DNA from: Chlamydoabsidia padenii
Lineage: Eukaryota > Mucoromycota > Mucoromycetes > Mucorales > Cunninghamellaceae
Assembly: GCA_025330725.1 (NCBI GenBank)
Contig: JAIWND010000013.1
Location: 744,001 to 808,000 of the forward strand
Direction of reading: 5' to 3'
Length of the DNA: 64,000 nt
The notes beneath the pieces are model-generated. The model saw nothing but the letters and a program-made list of their open reading frames with translations, was not told where the DNA came from and searched no databases. Positions within the stretch are counted from its first letter, which is position 1, and every line of letters starts with the position of its first letter. A program made the position numbers and the translations under genes. Positions 47,837-62,617 of the stretch are shown here, in pieces.

Positions 47837-48038
47837 TGTCCCTCTCCACAAATTGAATGAAAGAAGGAAAAGAAAGAAGCGGAACAAGTATTTCTGCGCG
47901 TCTACTTTTTTAATGATCCTCCGAGACAATAAGATTTTCAAATGCCGCCGACAATCTTTGGAAAACTCCGAATACTCTATTTTATGTTCTTGGTGCGGTC
48001 AATCTTCATTTCCTTCTCTTTCTCTCTTGATAAAAAAC
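47837..48038. promoter_or_regulatory. Divergent promoter, PHP protein / ribosomal eL8
   Basis: A 202-bp gap between the two start codons contains GATTTTCAAATGCCGCC (47933-47949), a weak match to the recurring element, and a TTCCTTCTCTTTCTCTC pyrimidine tract just before the eL8 ATG. Confidence 0.5.
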
Positions 48039-49118
48039 ATGGTAAGGACTTTCAACACCACCAACAACAACAGCAATAAAAAGCAATGACATTCGACTAT
48101 TGACTTGATCCATAGTTTTGTGGAAACGACGATGGATGGATAAATGGATGGATGGATGGATGGGATGATTTGTAAAACTAACCTACCTTTTATATATATA
48201 TATATATATGAAATGCATGTACTACCAATAGGCTCCTACCAAGAAGTCCACCGGCAAGAAGGTCGCCCCTGCCCCTTATCCCATTAAGGCCAAGCAATCT
48301 AACAAGGCTACTGCCAACCCCTTGTTTGAAAAGACCCCCAAGAACTTTGGTATTGGTAAGTCATTTTTTTTAAAATCAAAGTGAAATAGTATGTGGTGTG
48401 TACCTGAATAGAGTGGACTAAACTGATACTTGTCTTTATTTTAGGTCAAGACGTCCAACCCAAGCGTGATTTGTCTCGCTTCGTCAAGTGGCCCAAGTAC
48501 ATTCGTCTTCAACGCCAAAAGAAGATCATCTACCAACGTCTCAAGGTCCCTCCTTCCATCAACCAATTCACCCACGTGGTTGACAAGAACACTGCTACTC
48601 AACTCTTCAAGTTGGCCAACAAGTACCGTCCTGAAACCAAGACCGAAAAGCGTGATCGTCTCCGTGCTGCTGCCGCTGCCAAGGCTGAAAACAAGGAAGT
48701 CGCCAAGACCGAAAAGCCTACTGTTGTCAAGTACGGTATCAACCACATTGCTGCTTTGGTTGAAAACAAGAAGGCTCAATTGGTAGTGATTGCTGATGAT
48801 GTTGATCCTATTGAATTGGTCATCTGGTTGCCCGCTCTCTGCCGCAAGATGGGTATTCCTTACTGTATCGTCAAGGGTAAGGCTCGTTTGGGTGCTGTCA
48901 TCAACAAGAAGACCGCTACTGCTTTGGCCTTTACCGATGTCAAGGATGCTGACAAGGCTGAATTGGCTAATGTTATCTCTGCTGTCAAGTCCTCTTACTC
49001 TGACAAATGGGAAGAACAACGCCGTCAATGGGGTGGTGGTATCAACGGTCCCAAGTCTAACGCTCGTTTGGCTAAGCGTGCTGCTCTTGCTGCTCGTGAA
49101 GTCGCTGCTCGTCAATAG
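48039..49118 (+). CDS. RPL8: 60S ribosomal protein eL8 (L7a)
   Basis: Three exons: 48039-48041, 48232-48355, 48445-49118; 266 residues, normal for eL8. The first coding exon is only the ATG, followed at once by GTAAGG; joining to GCTCCTACC at 48232 gives [11 protein letters not shown]. The L7Ae/L30e fold is visible ([51 protein letters not shown]). It binds 25S rRNA in the large subunit. Codon use is strongly biased (AAG, GTC, GCT), as in eL38. Intron 1 is 190 nt and contains an interrupted (GGAT)n repeat and a (TA)n tract before the acceptor. AATAAA follows the stop at about 49176. Confidence 0.98.
48131..48164 (+). repeat. Interrupted (GGAT)n repeat in eL8 intron 1
   Basis: Two GGAT units, a short TAAAT interruption, then about five more units lie 67 bp before the acceptor of the intron that follows the start codon. 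It is the counterpart of the repeat in eL38 intron 1. Confidence 0.9.
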
Positions 49119-49328
49119 ATTAGCTGTTGTCCTCAATCTTTTTTAATCTGTAGTCTATTTTTATTATCTTTTAACAAATAAATTTGGGAACTATGGTTTT
49201 TATTTTGATTCATGTAGTGTTGCTGCAGGGTTGACGATCTCATTGGTAGCGGGATCTAAAATGTGTATTTTAGTGTTTGGTCTTTTTTTTTTTTTTTTTA
49301 ATCTGTTGCTTTTACATTCTTCCTTTAC

Positions 49329-50232
49329 ATGCGAAACCGAATGCAATCCCTTTACGACGATGAACCACAATCAATATTTGTCATAAAGAATCCTTTTAGG
49401 TTTTTATCGCATAAAGGTCGACAAATTGGATCCTACGTTGCTGGTGGTCTTGTAAGTACCACTTACACTTATAGGCATTCTCATCCTTTTTCTTTCTCTT
49501 TCTCTCTATATAGGTCGCGATCGGCTGGTGGTTTTTCCTCGATGCGGTTATACAATCTTCAACAACACAGGAAGACTCTGTCGGCATGGGTTTCGAGGAT
49601 TGGTTCTCAGGAATCCTTTCTACCTTGGGTATGATAGTGTAGGTTAAAAACAACAACAACAACAACAACGGGAACAATAGATAAACAAATAAGCAAAGTA
49701 AGTATCTTTATTTTGACAGGACTAACATAAACAACACTTATATTTAGAATAAATCTTATCGACAAGTCTCGACTACAAGGTGAAGCATTTTCCTACGCTG
49801 GTAGTGACTTGGTATGGAAAGCAAGACTCTTCTTGTTTGTTGGATTTGCTCTTATAGGCTTTGGATTCGCTGGGTCATGTGTAAGTACATCAAAACAACA
49901 ACAATTATATATGTATTGACCTATGGTATGATAATAGAGTGTGATGATCATCAAGTATATTGTACGCCATGATGGTCATGATCTATATTACGGTGTAGCT
50001 CAAGTAATCCAATGTGGATTGATCATGCTAAGGTAAATACAATCAAAATGGAATACCTTAATACGCACTCACTAACTCTCTGATGATATTTAGCACAATG
50101 GTCTTATGGGTGGCTCAAGGATCTCAAGAGGTAAATGAAAAAGATGATAATCATTCCCTTTTTTTAAACTGAATGGCTCACTATTTTGTTAACTTTGTCC
50201 CTTAGGAATACGAATACAATCTGCGGATTTAG
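49329..50232 (+). CDS. TMEM50 / Vps68-like four-span membrane protein
   Basis: Six exons: 49329-49451, 49514-49638, 49748-49880, 49938-50032, 50094-50130, 50206-50232; 179 residues. Four hydrophobic segments are visible: SYVAGGLVAIGWWFFLDAVI, ILSTLGMIVINLI, ARLFLFVGFALIGFGFAGS and YYGVAQVIQCGLIMLSTMVL. GGLVAIGWWFFLDA and the EYEYNLRI tail are typical of the UPF0220 family, which includes yeast Vps68 (vacuolar/endosomal sorting, partner of Vps55). A second ATG at 49341 (MQSLYDDE) is an equally possible start. Intron 2 uses a GTAGGT donor right after the GTG codon region. Confidence 0.85.
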
Positions 50233-50928
50233 TATAGGTGATGATATCATCCCCTTCTCCTCCCTCTATATTAACAGTTTTTATCTTTATTTATCCCCTT
50301 ACCCTCCTATTATTCCTTCCTTGTTAATTAATAAAATGATTTGATTGTGGCTTTAATGGGACTTATGATTGTGTGCGTTTTTACTTTACAAAACCTTAAC
50401 TCGGTTGGACCCAAGGAAATTGCCTTTTTAGTTATTTAGGTTGGTTTCTTGTTACGCATCAAATAAAAGGCGTGTACCTTTACGATATGCATTGTTTGCT
50501 GGTTGGAGAGTAGGCTTGTTATTATTTGATCGTACATATATCATTCATTGACTGGAATGATCATAATGAACGGCTACACTACCTTGACAAAAGTCATTCA
50601 GGTGATATTTTGGATTCCGTGTAACATTGAAGCCCTTTCTTTCCTGATGATATTTTTAAACGCCGAGCTTTTTTTTTTTTTTTTTTTTTTTTTGTTCGGA
50701 TTCCACCAACTTTTCTCTCTCTTTTCTCTCTCTTTTCACTCCTTTTTTTTTATATTTGTATTATTTCATATACTCAGTTATTCTCTCCCCTCTCCTTTTT
50801 TATTATCTCTATTTGGTGGATCTAATCACTACCAAGCTATTATTACATCCCTTTGTATTCTACTACACTAATTATACCACGCTCACACTCTCAACTCTTC
50901 CTTCACGCAGTAATCTTTATCATCAATA
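50233..50928. other. Intergenic: RasGAP promoter
   Basis: It holds a T25 run (50669-50693) preceded by TTTTTAAACGCCGAGC, then a long pyrimidine-rich stretch up to the RasGAP start. The frame 50548-50871 is mostly poly-Phe/Ser and is an artefact of that composition. Confidence 0.6.
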
Positions 50929-53845
50929 ATGGCCGATCGACGAAGTGGCATGGTGCAATCGTTCGGTTACCCGCAGAATGGCTCGATCGTTAGTCGTGCG
51001 GTAGCTGCAGCGGCCGCTAATAATCATCACTCAACTCGACGTGGGGGACGTAGCTCAAAACGATATTCCGTGTCTGCGTTTTATTCCATGGCGGCAGAAC
51101 AAGACGTCGAAGTAGAGGACGACTTGGCAAAAGGTGAAGTAACGAAGGAATCCTTCAAAATATTGAATGGTTACTAATGTTATTTGTTATTTGTGATATT
51201 AGCTCAACGTGATCTTCGGGCCCTCAAGACGATAATCTCTTCTCAATCGAAAAACAACTTTATGCGGGAACGTGATGTTCGCTTCCTGGACTCACGTATT
51301 GGTTTATTAATCCAAAGTCGGATGGCGCTTGATGAGGTAAAAAGTACATGTATAGAATATAAACTTTGTCTTGATTATTAAATTGTTCTTCATATTAGCA
51401 AAATGAAGTAGCCTCTAGGTTGGAAGAACAAGACGACGACAATGACGACCATTATCCTGACGATCGAAAAATGCAACAATACGGCAACTTGTTTTATCTT
51501 TTACAAAGCGAACCTCGGTATATGGCAACACTCTGTCGACTGGTAACTTTGGCTGAAATCGACACTTTACTACAAACTGTCATGTTTACTCTTTATGGTA
51601 ATCAATACGAAAGCCGTGAAGAACATTTACTATTGACAATGTTTCAGGTAAGCAAACCAAAACACACTTACTCAAGGGACTTTGCTCTTTATTAACTAAC
51701 ATGTCTTTCTTCTTTTATTCTTTTTCTTTTTAGAACGTGTTATCATGGCAATTTGAAACTACTACCGAATTCACATCACTCTTACGCGCCAATACCCCTG
51801 TCTCTCGTATGATGACTACTTACACTCGCCGTGGACCGGGACAATCTTATTTAAAATCTGTGTTGGCGGACAAAATCAATGATTTGATTGAACAAAAGGA
51901 ACTGAATCTACAAATCAATCCTCTCAAGGTAACATGAAATGTAAAGGGAAAGCTGGTGGTGGAGTAGCCATTGACTTACTCTATCTTTTAATAGGTTTAC
52001 GAAGAAATGGTACAACGCATGGAAAGGGAACAAGGTGAACTCCCATCTGATTTTCCTCGTAGCATCACTGCGGAAGCAGCCTCCAGTCATCCTCAAGTCC
52101 AAGCCATCATTCAACCACGACTGAACGCTCTAATGGAAGTTGCTGACTCCTTCTTATTCACGGTGATTCGGTCATTGGATCAAGTACCTTATGGGATTCG
52201 GTGGATATGTAAACAAATTCGATCTCTGACAAAACGAAAATACCCTGATGCTTCGGATCAAGCCATCTCGACTCTTATTGGAAGCTTCTTCTTTTTACGC
52301 TTTGTGAATCCTGCTATTGTTACTCCTCAAGCCTACATGCTCATCGATGGTGTTCCTAGTACACATCCAAGAATCACTCTGACTTTGGTAAACTGAACAA
52401 AAAACAAATGCTAAACCACCTTGGTTTACTAATCCCTCTTTTTATATGATGATTAGATTGCCAAAATGATACAGAACCTGGCCAACAAACCAACCTATTC
52501 CAAAGAAAGCTATATGATTCCCACCAATCCATTTGTAGAACGTAACAAGCGACGAACAAACCAATTCCTTAACGAACTATGTGAAGTGGGTGATTTTTAT
52601 GAATCTCTTGAAATGGATCAATATATGGCACTGTCGAAAAAGGATATCATGATCAACATTACACCAAATGAAATATACACCACTCAATCACTGCTGCAAC
52701 AACATTTAGACATTCTTGCACCCAAATCCGCTGATCACCTACGTATTTTGACTTTGGAATTAGGACAAGCACCTGCTCAAGTTCCTCGGAAAGAAAACAA
52801 GGCTATTGAATTACCTTTATTCAGTCGGTGGGAAATGCCAATTCAAGGTAAAAAAGAGAAAAAAAAAAACTAGAAGCGATAGAGTATGGGCTAACAACTG
52901 ACTTTATTAATCTTTGAATAGACTTGACAATGACCTTGATGTCGGACAACAATATCACACAAAACGATATTCTGTATATGGAAGCCAAGGCGATCTTTGT
53001 GCAAATCATTCGGTCACTTCCTGGACTATCACGACCACCATTAAATCTACACCATATTGCTGAAACGGCTGGTACCGCTAAGGATGCTCAACTGGTGCGA
53101 AAAGGAATAAAGGTGAAGGAAATGATACGGGAACTGGAAGAAGCGGGGGTGACCGACAGGGTGGACGGACATCGACTGTTGGTAGAAGAAATCACACAAG
53201 AACTGGCACATTTGGGCGATCTAAAGGTGAAGGTCATGGAAGAACTCGAATCGTTGAAAAGTGTATACAAGACCATTCAAGATCACAACAACTACTTGAT
53301 GAGCCAACTCGAAAGTTACAAGGCATACCTCCAAAATGTACGGATCCAAAGCGGTGGTGGTGGTACCAAGTCCAACAAGAAACAGGTGGGCCTGGGTGTG
53401 GAAGTGGTGGATGGTAAAGCAAAGAAAACCACCAACAAGGCACATATTCAGGGGCCTTTTAAATTTACACATCAGCAACTGGAACGTGATGGAATTATCG
53501 CCGAAACCGAAGTCCCTGAAGCTCGACGCAACAATATCTACGTCACCATCACTTCACCTATTCCTGGTACCTTCATCATCGAACTGCATTATCGTGGGCG
53601 AGATAAGGCGATTCTTGAAATAGACTTGAAACTGGATGATCTACTGGAAAAGGTAAAAAGTCAACAGAAGAAAAATGAAATCTGCTATATGTGTCTCCTG
53701 ATCATCAACTTGTATCCTTCTTTTATTTTTATTTTTAATATAGCAACAAGATCAAGTCCAGCTCTTGGATTTGGATTACATCAAGCTCCATGTCAATAAA
53801 ACTTTAAATCTGTTAACAAAAACATTCATGGCCAGGAACAAGTAA
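50929..53845 (+). CDS. gap1: IQGAP-related RasGAP (Gap1/GapA type)
   Basis: Eight exons: 50929-51133, 51203-51336, 51399-51647, 51734-51928, 51995-52387, 52457-52847, 52922-53652, 53744-53845; 799 residues. A basic Ser-rich N-terminus is followed by a RasGAP domain with [52 protein letters not shown] and IQNLANKP, then the RasGAP C-terminal domain with coiled coil (about 560-690) and a C-terminal sandwich. There are no calponin-homology or IQ motifs, so the layout matches fission-yeast Gap1 and Dictyostelium GapA rather than full IQGAP. It should turn off Ras or scaffold cytokinesis. In this family the position of the arginine finger (here near [14 protein letters not shown]) needs alignment. 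Confidence 0.9.
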
Positions 53846-53895
53846 GTAATATTAATGGAAAAATCAACCTCGGCCCTGACTGATTCTCTTTCTGT

Positions 53896-53937
<42 letters not shown>

Positions 53938-54369
53938 GAAAAGAACTGGCTTCTTCTCATAGGTGACAGGATTGTTTTCCTAAAACGCATAAATTGTAGT
54001 ATTGTTAACCCTCCCTGCCTCACTAGTATATTGGTCTACCTTCCTTTTTTTTATATTTACAAAATTTATTTATCTATAATCTTTTTCTATTACTCTTCTA
54101 TATATATACATAAATATTTGATAACTGTTATTACTCTATAATAAATATGAATCAACATTCATCGCTGATAAACCATATTACCAATTCGTAATTTATGTTG
54201 CTATATGATATTTGCTTTTTTAGAGGGGTCTGTAATGGGAATTCCGCATGAATCGGGATTTAAAACTGTTTGTGTTGGTAATTGAAGTTTATTGTAAAAA
54301 AAGACATAGATATATAATTTATTTAACAACCAAAAAAGCACTAGACTAAAACTTTTACTAAAGCTAAAA
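53846..54369. other. Convergent 3' intergenic region with T38 run and CGGGATTTAAAA element
   Basis: Tail-to-tail interval between the RasGAP and Sec18. It holds a T38 run (53899-53936) and TCGGGATTTAAAACTG at 54253-54268, here not next to a start codon. Confidence 0.6.
53899..53936 (+). repeat. T38 run downstream of RasGAP
   Basis: An uninterrupted T38 tract about 55 bp after the RasGAP stop codon, in convergent intergenic DNA. Confidence 0.95.
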
Positions 54370-57465
<3,096 letters not shown>

Positions 57466-57638
57466 TTTTCAAATGATGAGAAGAAAGAAGAAAGTCTTTT
57501 TTATCAGACACGCACGCACTTATACGATTCATGTCCGCATCGGGATTTTAAAATTAAATGCAGCCAGTTTTTTTTATAACTGCCATTTTTCTCTCTTTCT
57601 TTCTTCTCCACTTTTAAAACAGTACTGAAAACGGAATC
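57466..57638. promoter_or_regulatory. Compact bidirectional promoter, Sec18 / MSH5
   Basis: Only 173 bp separate the two start codons. The sequence ATCGGGATTTTAAAATTAAATG (57538-57559 region) sits near the middle, 74 bp from the Sec18 ATG and 86 bp from the MSH5 ATG. A TCTCTCTTTCTTTCTTC pyrimidine stretch lies on the MSH5 side. Confidence 0.6.
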
Positions 57639-58096
57639 ATGTCAAGCATTGATGTAAAGGTAACAATAAAAGTAAAAACAAAGTATAAAGTTGAAATGAA
57701 CTTGACTAGTACGTTTTTTATATATATGACATGCATCAAGGAGACTGAAGAAGACGACGAACAGGCTTTGACCCTTTTCGTACTTTACTGGAAATCCAAT
57801 CAACTGGGCTGTGTTTATTATATACATCGCTTTCGTGAACTCTATTTCTTAATGGACGTCAAGAATATTGATTTGCATGATACAGTAACTGGGCGTAAGT
57901 AAAAAGGATATTAAAAGGGGAATACCTCTCACACTAATTTGATCTTTTGTAGTACTTCACCAAATACAGCCTACTCATATCATGTTATGCAAAACCAACG
58001 AATCAGATTTAACTGACATAATTGGCAAATACGGTATGTATCTGTATTTATGAAAATAGGCCATCTTCTTTGTACTCATTCACCTTTCTTTTCTTT

Positions 58097-58147
<51 letters not shown>

Positions 58148-61100
58148 TATTGTGCTCAGACCAGGATATCAAGATTGAAATATTAAATGCAAAATACTTC
58201 TCGTTCCAAAAAGGGCAACAAGAACTCACCAACTGGTATATTCAGCATACACCAAACTCAGCTACTGAATCGACCCTACAACAACAACATTCATCTACTA
58301 CAATAAACTATTCAAGTGTTATACCATCATCACCACAGTCCTCACCAGCAACAATGCCAACTGGTAGATCGGTTTCTCCTGCACAAATTTCACCACAACA
58401 CCAATATTATGCACAGCGAGAGCGGCATCGCTATCGACCACCAGCTTCTTCATTCACAGAGCAGCGACTATCATCACCCACAGCTCAACCACCATCTACC
58501 GATGTATACCACAACACATTTATTTCTGATGACAATATCACGAAACAAGTCTACTTCAAGCTCTCTTGCATCGCACCAATGGATAGCTACACAACGGTAA
58601 GTAGGACTATGGGTTCCATTCAACCTATACTAAATGTGTGTGTGTTTTTTTTTCCTCACCTAGATTTGTTGTGTATCTCCTCTTTTTGAGGCATTCAAAA
58701 GTGGATTACTTGGACCTGAAATGGCTTATGTTAAACCGATGACTATTCAAACCATCTCATTGTAAGTATACTTTGATCTAAATCAGTGTTTACTTACTTC
58801 TTGAACGATGCAACCCTTTTATTATTATTATTAGACCTGACACAATGCATGTACCGGCGGACGTGATCCAATCTTTGGAAATCTTCCAAAACCACCTCCA
58901 TCCAAGCATTCACCAAAAGAAAGGCAAAGAGATTGCATCTCTCTATCGTAAGTACTTGGATCACGGATATATATATATATATATACTAACTGGATATATT
59001 GACTGTGTGGCGATCGATGACTTTCAGATCTGTTGAACTATACTGTTAGTCCCGGTGGCAATCATCTACTCAAGCAATGGCTCCTACGACCTTCTCTGGA
59101 TTTGAATATCATCAACGAAAGACACTCTTCTGTGGCCTACTTTACTCATATGGGTCAGCATGAACATCATAAAGGCTCCTTTGTCAAGAAACTGTCCAGT
59201 TATCTGAAACATGTCAAAAATATGGCGAGAATACTGGGTCACATCTATGAACATCGTGCAAAAGTCTCGGAATGGCACCAATTGCTACAGGTAAAGCTAT
59301 GTATATATATATATATATGGATTCAATGCTTTTGTAAATGTATATTAATTTTATCTATGAAATATCTAGTTTATCTATTATGTCATCAAGATGGTCAACC
59401 TTCTGCGATCCCTGGAAAATACAGACGCTCCTATTGTCAAAAAGGTAAATATAACTAACAGCTAATAAAGAATGATACTTACACTACTCTTGACATTTTA
59501 TATATATATAGCTTTTAGACATTGTGGATGTTGAACTCTTGATCAATATTGGCAAAATCATCAATGACAATGTAAATTATGCACTCCTGGCAATCCCTCG
59601 CCTATAAACTGTTGCTTTTACTCACTTTTACATTTTAATAGGTGTCATTTGAAGATAGTCAAATTGAAGGGCGGCTCACAATTAAACAAGGCGTTGATAA
59701 TGTAAGTGTAAAAAAGAATAGTGGGTATGCTTCGAAATCTTGATCTACTAACGGCGGTACGTACTCTTCATTATGATAGACTCTTGATTTACTCCGATCA
59801 AAATATGAAGTACTGGATGACTATTTGGTAAAGTCTAAACTCTCTATCACAAGATCAAAATACTAACTATCAACTATTTTACAGTTACAAGTGGCTCAAG
59901 AAATATCCGCATCCTTCCCTTTTGACATTGGTCATCTTTTGAATGTAGTCTACTTTCCTCAATTGGGTTACCTATTGACACTACCTTCTACTGCTCATGA
60001 TTATTTTAGCCAGTATACTATTGCGGATGGTGGATGCACACTTCAATTCACCACACAGGAAAATTGCTACTACAAGAATGATCGAACTCGAGGTAACATT
60101 CATGCAAACATTAAAACACCGACCTGGATAAAATCTAAATGCTCTCTTTTATAGATATGGATGAACAGATAGGTGATATACATGGTATGATTGTAGGTAA
60201 GTAAATGGGATAAAAAATAAAAAATAAACTAATACATCTTCTTCTCCACTTATGTATAGATAAGCAGATCGAAATTATCCAAGCCCTTGGCGAGAGCATT
60301 CTTCGATACCAAGAGCCAATCTTGTTGATTACCCAGACTTTGGCGGAATTGGATTGGTAATGAAAAGATATCTCAATATGCATCAAACCAACTGACATTT
60401 ATCTCAATCATGCGACTTTTAGTATAGTTTCCTTCAGCATGGCGGCGATTCACAATGGCTATACCCGACCTCAAATGACGGATGATGATCAGCACGAACT
60501 CACCATAAACCAAGGACGGCACCCACTTCAAGAACTGGTCATGGACACTTTTATTGCTAACGACACTTTCTTGACGGGCGGCAAGGGAATACTTAATCCG
60601 GTAGCATCATGCACAGAAACGACAATGGAATACATATCTCAGCCGCAGGAAAACACCTATTTACCAGCATCACACATTACAATTGACTCTACAACCACAG
60701 ACCCTACTCCATCTGCTATCCAAGAGATTTCTACACCATCTTACCATTTACATCAGCTACCATCATCAACAACCCGATTAACATCTACCTTGATACGACC
60801 TCACACTGAATCATCAATGTTGGAAGAAGGTCAAAAGGTCGATGATTCGGCATCTTATTCGGCAACATCGTATTTTCCACAACACAAACATAATGCTGAA
60901 CCCAGTAGTATAGTACTTCTTACCGGTGCCAACTACTCTGGGAAAAGCGTCTATTTGAAACAGGTAAAATCCCTCTCTCTCTTTTTTTTTTTTTTCTTTT
61001 CTATAGTAGTCATAACCTCCCCTTGTGATCCTCTTGTCTTGGAACGCTTAGATCGGATTGATTGTCTATATGGCTCATATTGGCAGGTAAGCATTAAACC

Positions 61101-62069
61101 ATCTTGACACTTATTGTATACATATATGTACATGTTATACTTAATATTTTATTTCTAGCTTTGTCCCGGCAGAAAAAGCTATCATCGGTCTGGTCGACAA
61201 GATATTTACAAGCATCCAAACTACAGAAACGGTGTCCACGGTAAGTATGTATGGCCTACTCACTTGAATAATACTGATGACAATTGTAATCTATAGGCAC
61301 ATAGTGCTTTTGGGTATGATCTACTTCAAGTGTCACATGCTCTCCGTTATGCAACCGAGAAGAGCCTTGTGATCATGGATGAATTTGGAAAGGTAAGATG
61401 TATTCTAGATTGGCATGTTTTTTTTATGATCATCCTTTATCTTTTTAAATAGGGAACCAACACAATGGATGGTGCAGGTCTATTTGTGGCAGTGTTGAAT
61501 GAATACGCCCTTCGAGGAAGATATTGTCCAAAAGTGATAGCCACAACACATTTCCATGGTATGTAACACCCCCCCCTCTTCCCTTCTACTTTACAGAAAA
61601 ACTCCGCTAACACTTTTTTTAATATTTATACTACATAGAATTGATGGAACAAGGAATATTAACGGATGGTCCAGACTCAGCCATTAGCTTTTACACCACG
61701 GAAATCATGTATAGCCCAATGGAAACGATGACGGATGATCCGAGTAGTCGGTCTGGTGGCGGGGATGAAAAAGATCAAGTAGTGTTTTTATATCGTATTG
61801 TCCCAGGTAAAGGATTAGGGGCGTCGTTTGGAACTTGGTGTGCCAGTTTGGGTGGAATTCCTCGAAACGTGTTGGAACGTGCGAATGTGATCTATCAACA
61901 AACAAGCAGGGGGGATCCGTATCAATTACCCTTGACAAATCAAGATCAGCAACACTATGAAGCCTTGGATATACTCTTGGCTCGATTCATGGCAATACAG
62001 GACTTTGGTATGGATGGGGATGGGGTTGAACTAGAATATATTATAGATAGTTTATCCTCCTTACTTTGA
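57639..62069 (+). CDS. MSH5: Meiotic MutS homologue MSH5
   Basis: Twenty exons: 57639-57659, 57741-57894, 57953-58033, 58160-58596, 58664-58761, 58835-58947, 59028-59290, 59370-59444, 59512-59571, 59642-59701, 59780-59827, 59885-60092, 60155-60196, 60260-60356, 60423-60963, 61052-61086, 61159-61240, 61297-61392, 61453-61558, 61639-62069; about 1015 residues. The first intron (81 nt) is in frame and stop-free, so it may be retained. Landmarks: NYTVSPGGNHLLKQWLLRP, Walker A TGANYSGKSVYLKQ, HIGSFVPAEKAIIG, Walker B LVIMDEFGKGTNTMDG and TTHFHEL. The GSFVPAEKA context and divergent N-terminus point to MSH5 rather than MSH4 or repair MutS. With MSH4 it stabilises crossover intermediates. About 100 low-complexity residues sit between HPLQELVMDTFIAND and the Walker A strand, and another Ser/Gln/Pro tract lies in exon 4. 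Confidence 0.93.
58099..58146 (+). repeat. T48 run in MSH5 intron 3
   Basis: The longest mononucleotide run of the window lies 12 bp before the acceptor of intron 3 (58034-58159), where it acts as an oversized polypyrimidine tract. Confidence 0.95.
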
Positions 62070-62617
62070 AAAAAAAGAACAATCACAGAAATAAAAGATT
62101 ATATATCATCTCATCTTTATGCAATGTGTCACCTGCCATATATATATTAACAAAATTGCTTGGCCTGATGTTGTTGTCTACTTCAAGAATAGGTAAGATG
62201 GCACGGGGTGGGGATGACCTCTGGATGTGTCCAGTGGATGATAATGATTACATTGGGGTCGAAGAGCGGGGATGACTATTTTTGACTTTGATAGGGGAGA
62301 TTCAATCTCCCTTTTTTTTTTTTTTTGTATTTTATTTTATCAATTTTCCTTCTTCTCTTCTTCCTTTCCTTTCCTTCTTTATCCTTATTTTTTTATTTTA
62401 TTTTTTACACCACATTCGTTGGGATACTATAATTGGGGGTAATATGACTTGCTGTTGACATATAAACTTATACATTATGCTCACTTTTACTTTCTTCTCT
62501 TTCCTTTCTTATCATATAGGTTATTAACAGTATAAACAGCGACAAAAAGAACACTCCTGCCATTATCTATATACACTAGCTGTTATTCTTCAGTAAACTT
62601 TATTATCTCTCCGGAAC
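62070..62617. other. Intergenic: casein kinase promoter
   Basis: The segment between MSH5 and the casein kinase is pyrimidine-rich close to the kinase start (T14 near 62312, TTCTTCTCTTCTTCC near 62348). I recognise no gene, and the frame 62066-62275 has no domain. Confidence 0.55.

Noticed and set aside
48441..49136. 231-codon antisense frame across eL8
   Set aside because: It is a shadow of a highly codon-biased ribosomal gene; no start context or domain is present.
57660..57740. Treating the first MSH5 intron as coding
   Set aside because: The stretch is in frame and stop-free, but it starts with GTAACA, ends with AG, and encodes Lys/Thr-rich sequence unlike the family; I favour an intron yet cannot exclude retention.
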